Positions 63,735 through 64,000 of a stretch of DNA of 64,000 bases are shown here, in pieces. Within the stretch, counting starts at the first letter, position 1, and each line of letters starts with the position of its first letter. A program made the position numbers and the translations under genes. Under the pieces are notes generated by a model, which worked only from the letters and a program-made list of their open reading frames with translations, was not told the DNA's origin and made no database searches. The stretch comes from Tenacibaculum mesophilum (GTDB taxonomy: Bacteria > Bacteroidota > Bacteroidia > Flavobacteriales > Flavobacteriaceae). The DNA lies in the NCBI RefSeq assembly GCF_003867075.1, contig NZ_CP032544.1, positions 62,001 to 126,000 of the forward strand. Reading direction: 5' to 3'.

Positions 63735-64000
63735 AAATATTAAGTGTCCTAACTGTGGAGTTTTCAATAAAAATAGAGATTACTGTAAAAACTGTAATAC
63801 ATTAATTTCTTTTGAAAAAAAACAAGAAGAAAAAGTTACAGCTTATAAGCAAGAAGAACTCAAAAAAGCGAAGCATGAAATAGAAAATCCTAATTTAGCA
63901 GAACGATTAAAAAAACATTCGTTTTGGCTGTACCGTATTGTTGGTTGGGTTTTATATTCAGCATATTTATTGGTGAGTGCTATTGGAGCTTTAATAGCAT
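63721..64000 (+). CDS. Zinc-ribbon membrane protein, partial (3' end beyond window)
   Basis: The visible 93 codons begin with ATG 63721 inside the end of ndh: MAITRNIKCPNCGVFNKNRD then YCKNCNT, a double CxxC zinc ribbon, a charged helix, and the first membrane helix IVGWVLYSAYLLVSAIGALI at the window edge. It is co-transcribed with ndh. Function unknown. Confidence 0.8.
   Translation, partial: MAITRNIKCPNCGVFNKNRDYCKNCNTLISFEKKQEEKVTAYKQEELKKAKHEIENPNLAERLKKHSFWLYRIVGWVLYSAYLLVSAIGALIA

Noticed and set aside
1..64000. tRNA, rRNA, insertion sequence or prophage genes
   Set aside because: None seen: no transposase, integrase, phage structural gene or tRNA-like cloverleaf with conserved GGTTCGA loop was noticed when reading both strands by eye.

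Overview
The window looks like chromosome of a low-GC marine-type Flavobacteriaceae bacterium (Bacteroidota), probably close to Tenacibaculum. The reasons are AT-rich sequence, TAnnTTTG-type -7 promoter boxes, few Shine-Dalgarno sites, flavobacterial gene orders (birA / rsfS-ftsH-LUD-cdsA, kynurenine catabolism) and SPII lipoproteins with acidic residues after the cysteine. The genus is an inference; no rRNA or tRNA gene was seen.

Layout. (1) 1-4310: a partial EamA transporter and an AraC regulator, then three same-orientation minus-strand genes (frameshifted YwqG-like protein, PD-(D/E)XK nuclease-like protein, two-TM protein). Each is followed by an imperfect palindrome with attC-like architecture: an integron-cassette-like array with no integrase in view. 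(2) 4504-5007: a GC-rich minisatellite of 24 units of 21 bp. (3) 5.2-8.7 kb: ABC-F ATPase and an MtfA-like peptidase set among REP-like palindromic repeats. (4) 8.9-15.1 kb: gcvP, a UbiA-like membrane protein and a SerB-SerA fusion. (5) 15.1-21.0 kb: IclR-Crp-DoxX on the minus strand, divergent from kynU, an S41 protease and kmo. (6) 21.0-31.4 kb: an XRE regulator divergent from a YbjN / PspA / OB-fold membrane protein / flotillin / 1612-aa AAA+ ATPase operon, then DUF1697. (7) 31.4-37.2 kb: the rest of kynurenine catabolism (RidA, aldehyde dehydrogenase, small protein, SDR, HaaO, ACMSD) and an unknown membrane protein. (8) 37.2-42.4 kb: TetR, degenerate ABC, HlyD and TolC exporter operon. (9) 42.5-53.4 kb: housekeeping genes (POT transporter, YceI, ACBP, cdsA, LUD, ftsH, rsfS, birA, SRPBCC, pyrE, Nudix, dnaK). 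(10) 53.6-64 kb: ASH/LRR lipoprotein, secreted protein, LytS/LytT two-component pair, YjbQ, two small proteins, NDH-2 and a partial zinc-ribbon membrane protein.

How genes work together. Kmo, KynU, HaaO, ACMSD, the aldehyde dehydrogenase and the RidA deaminase form a route from kynurenine through 3-hydroxyanthranilate and 2-aminomuconate, probably under the IclR regulator. This route is split by the PspA-flotillin-AAA+ block, which reads as a self-contained membrane-maintenance system with its own regulator and a terminator-like hairpin before the ATPase gene. A truncated REP-like repeat sits at the right junction of that block.

The two most interesting things are the attC-like cassette array, where each cassette's two ends are complementary to each other as integron insertion predicts, and the PspA/flotillin/giant AAA+ operon.
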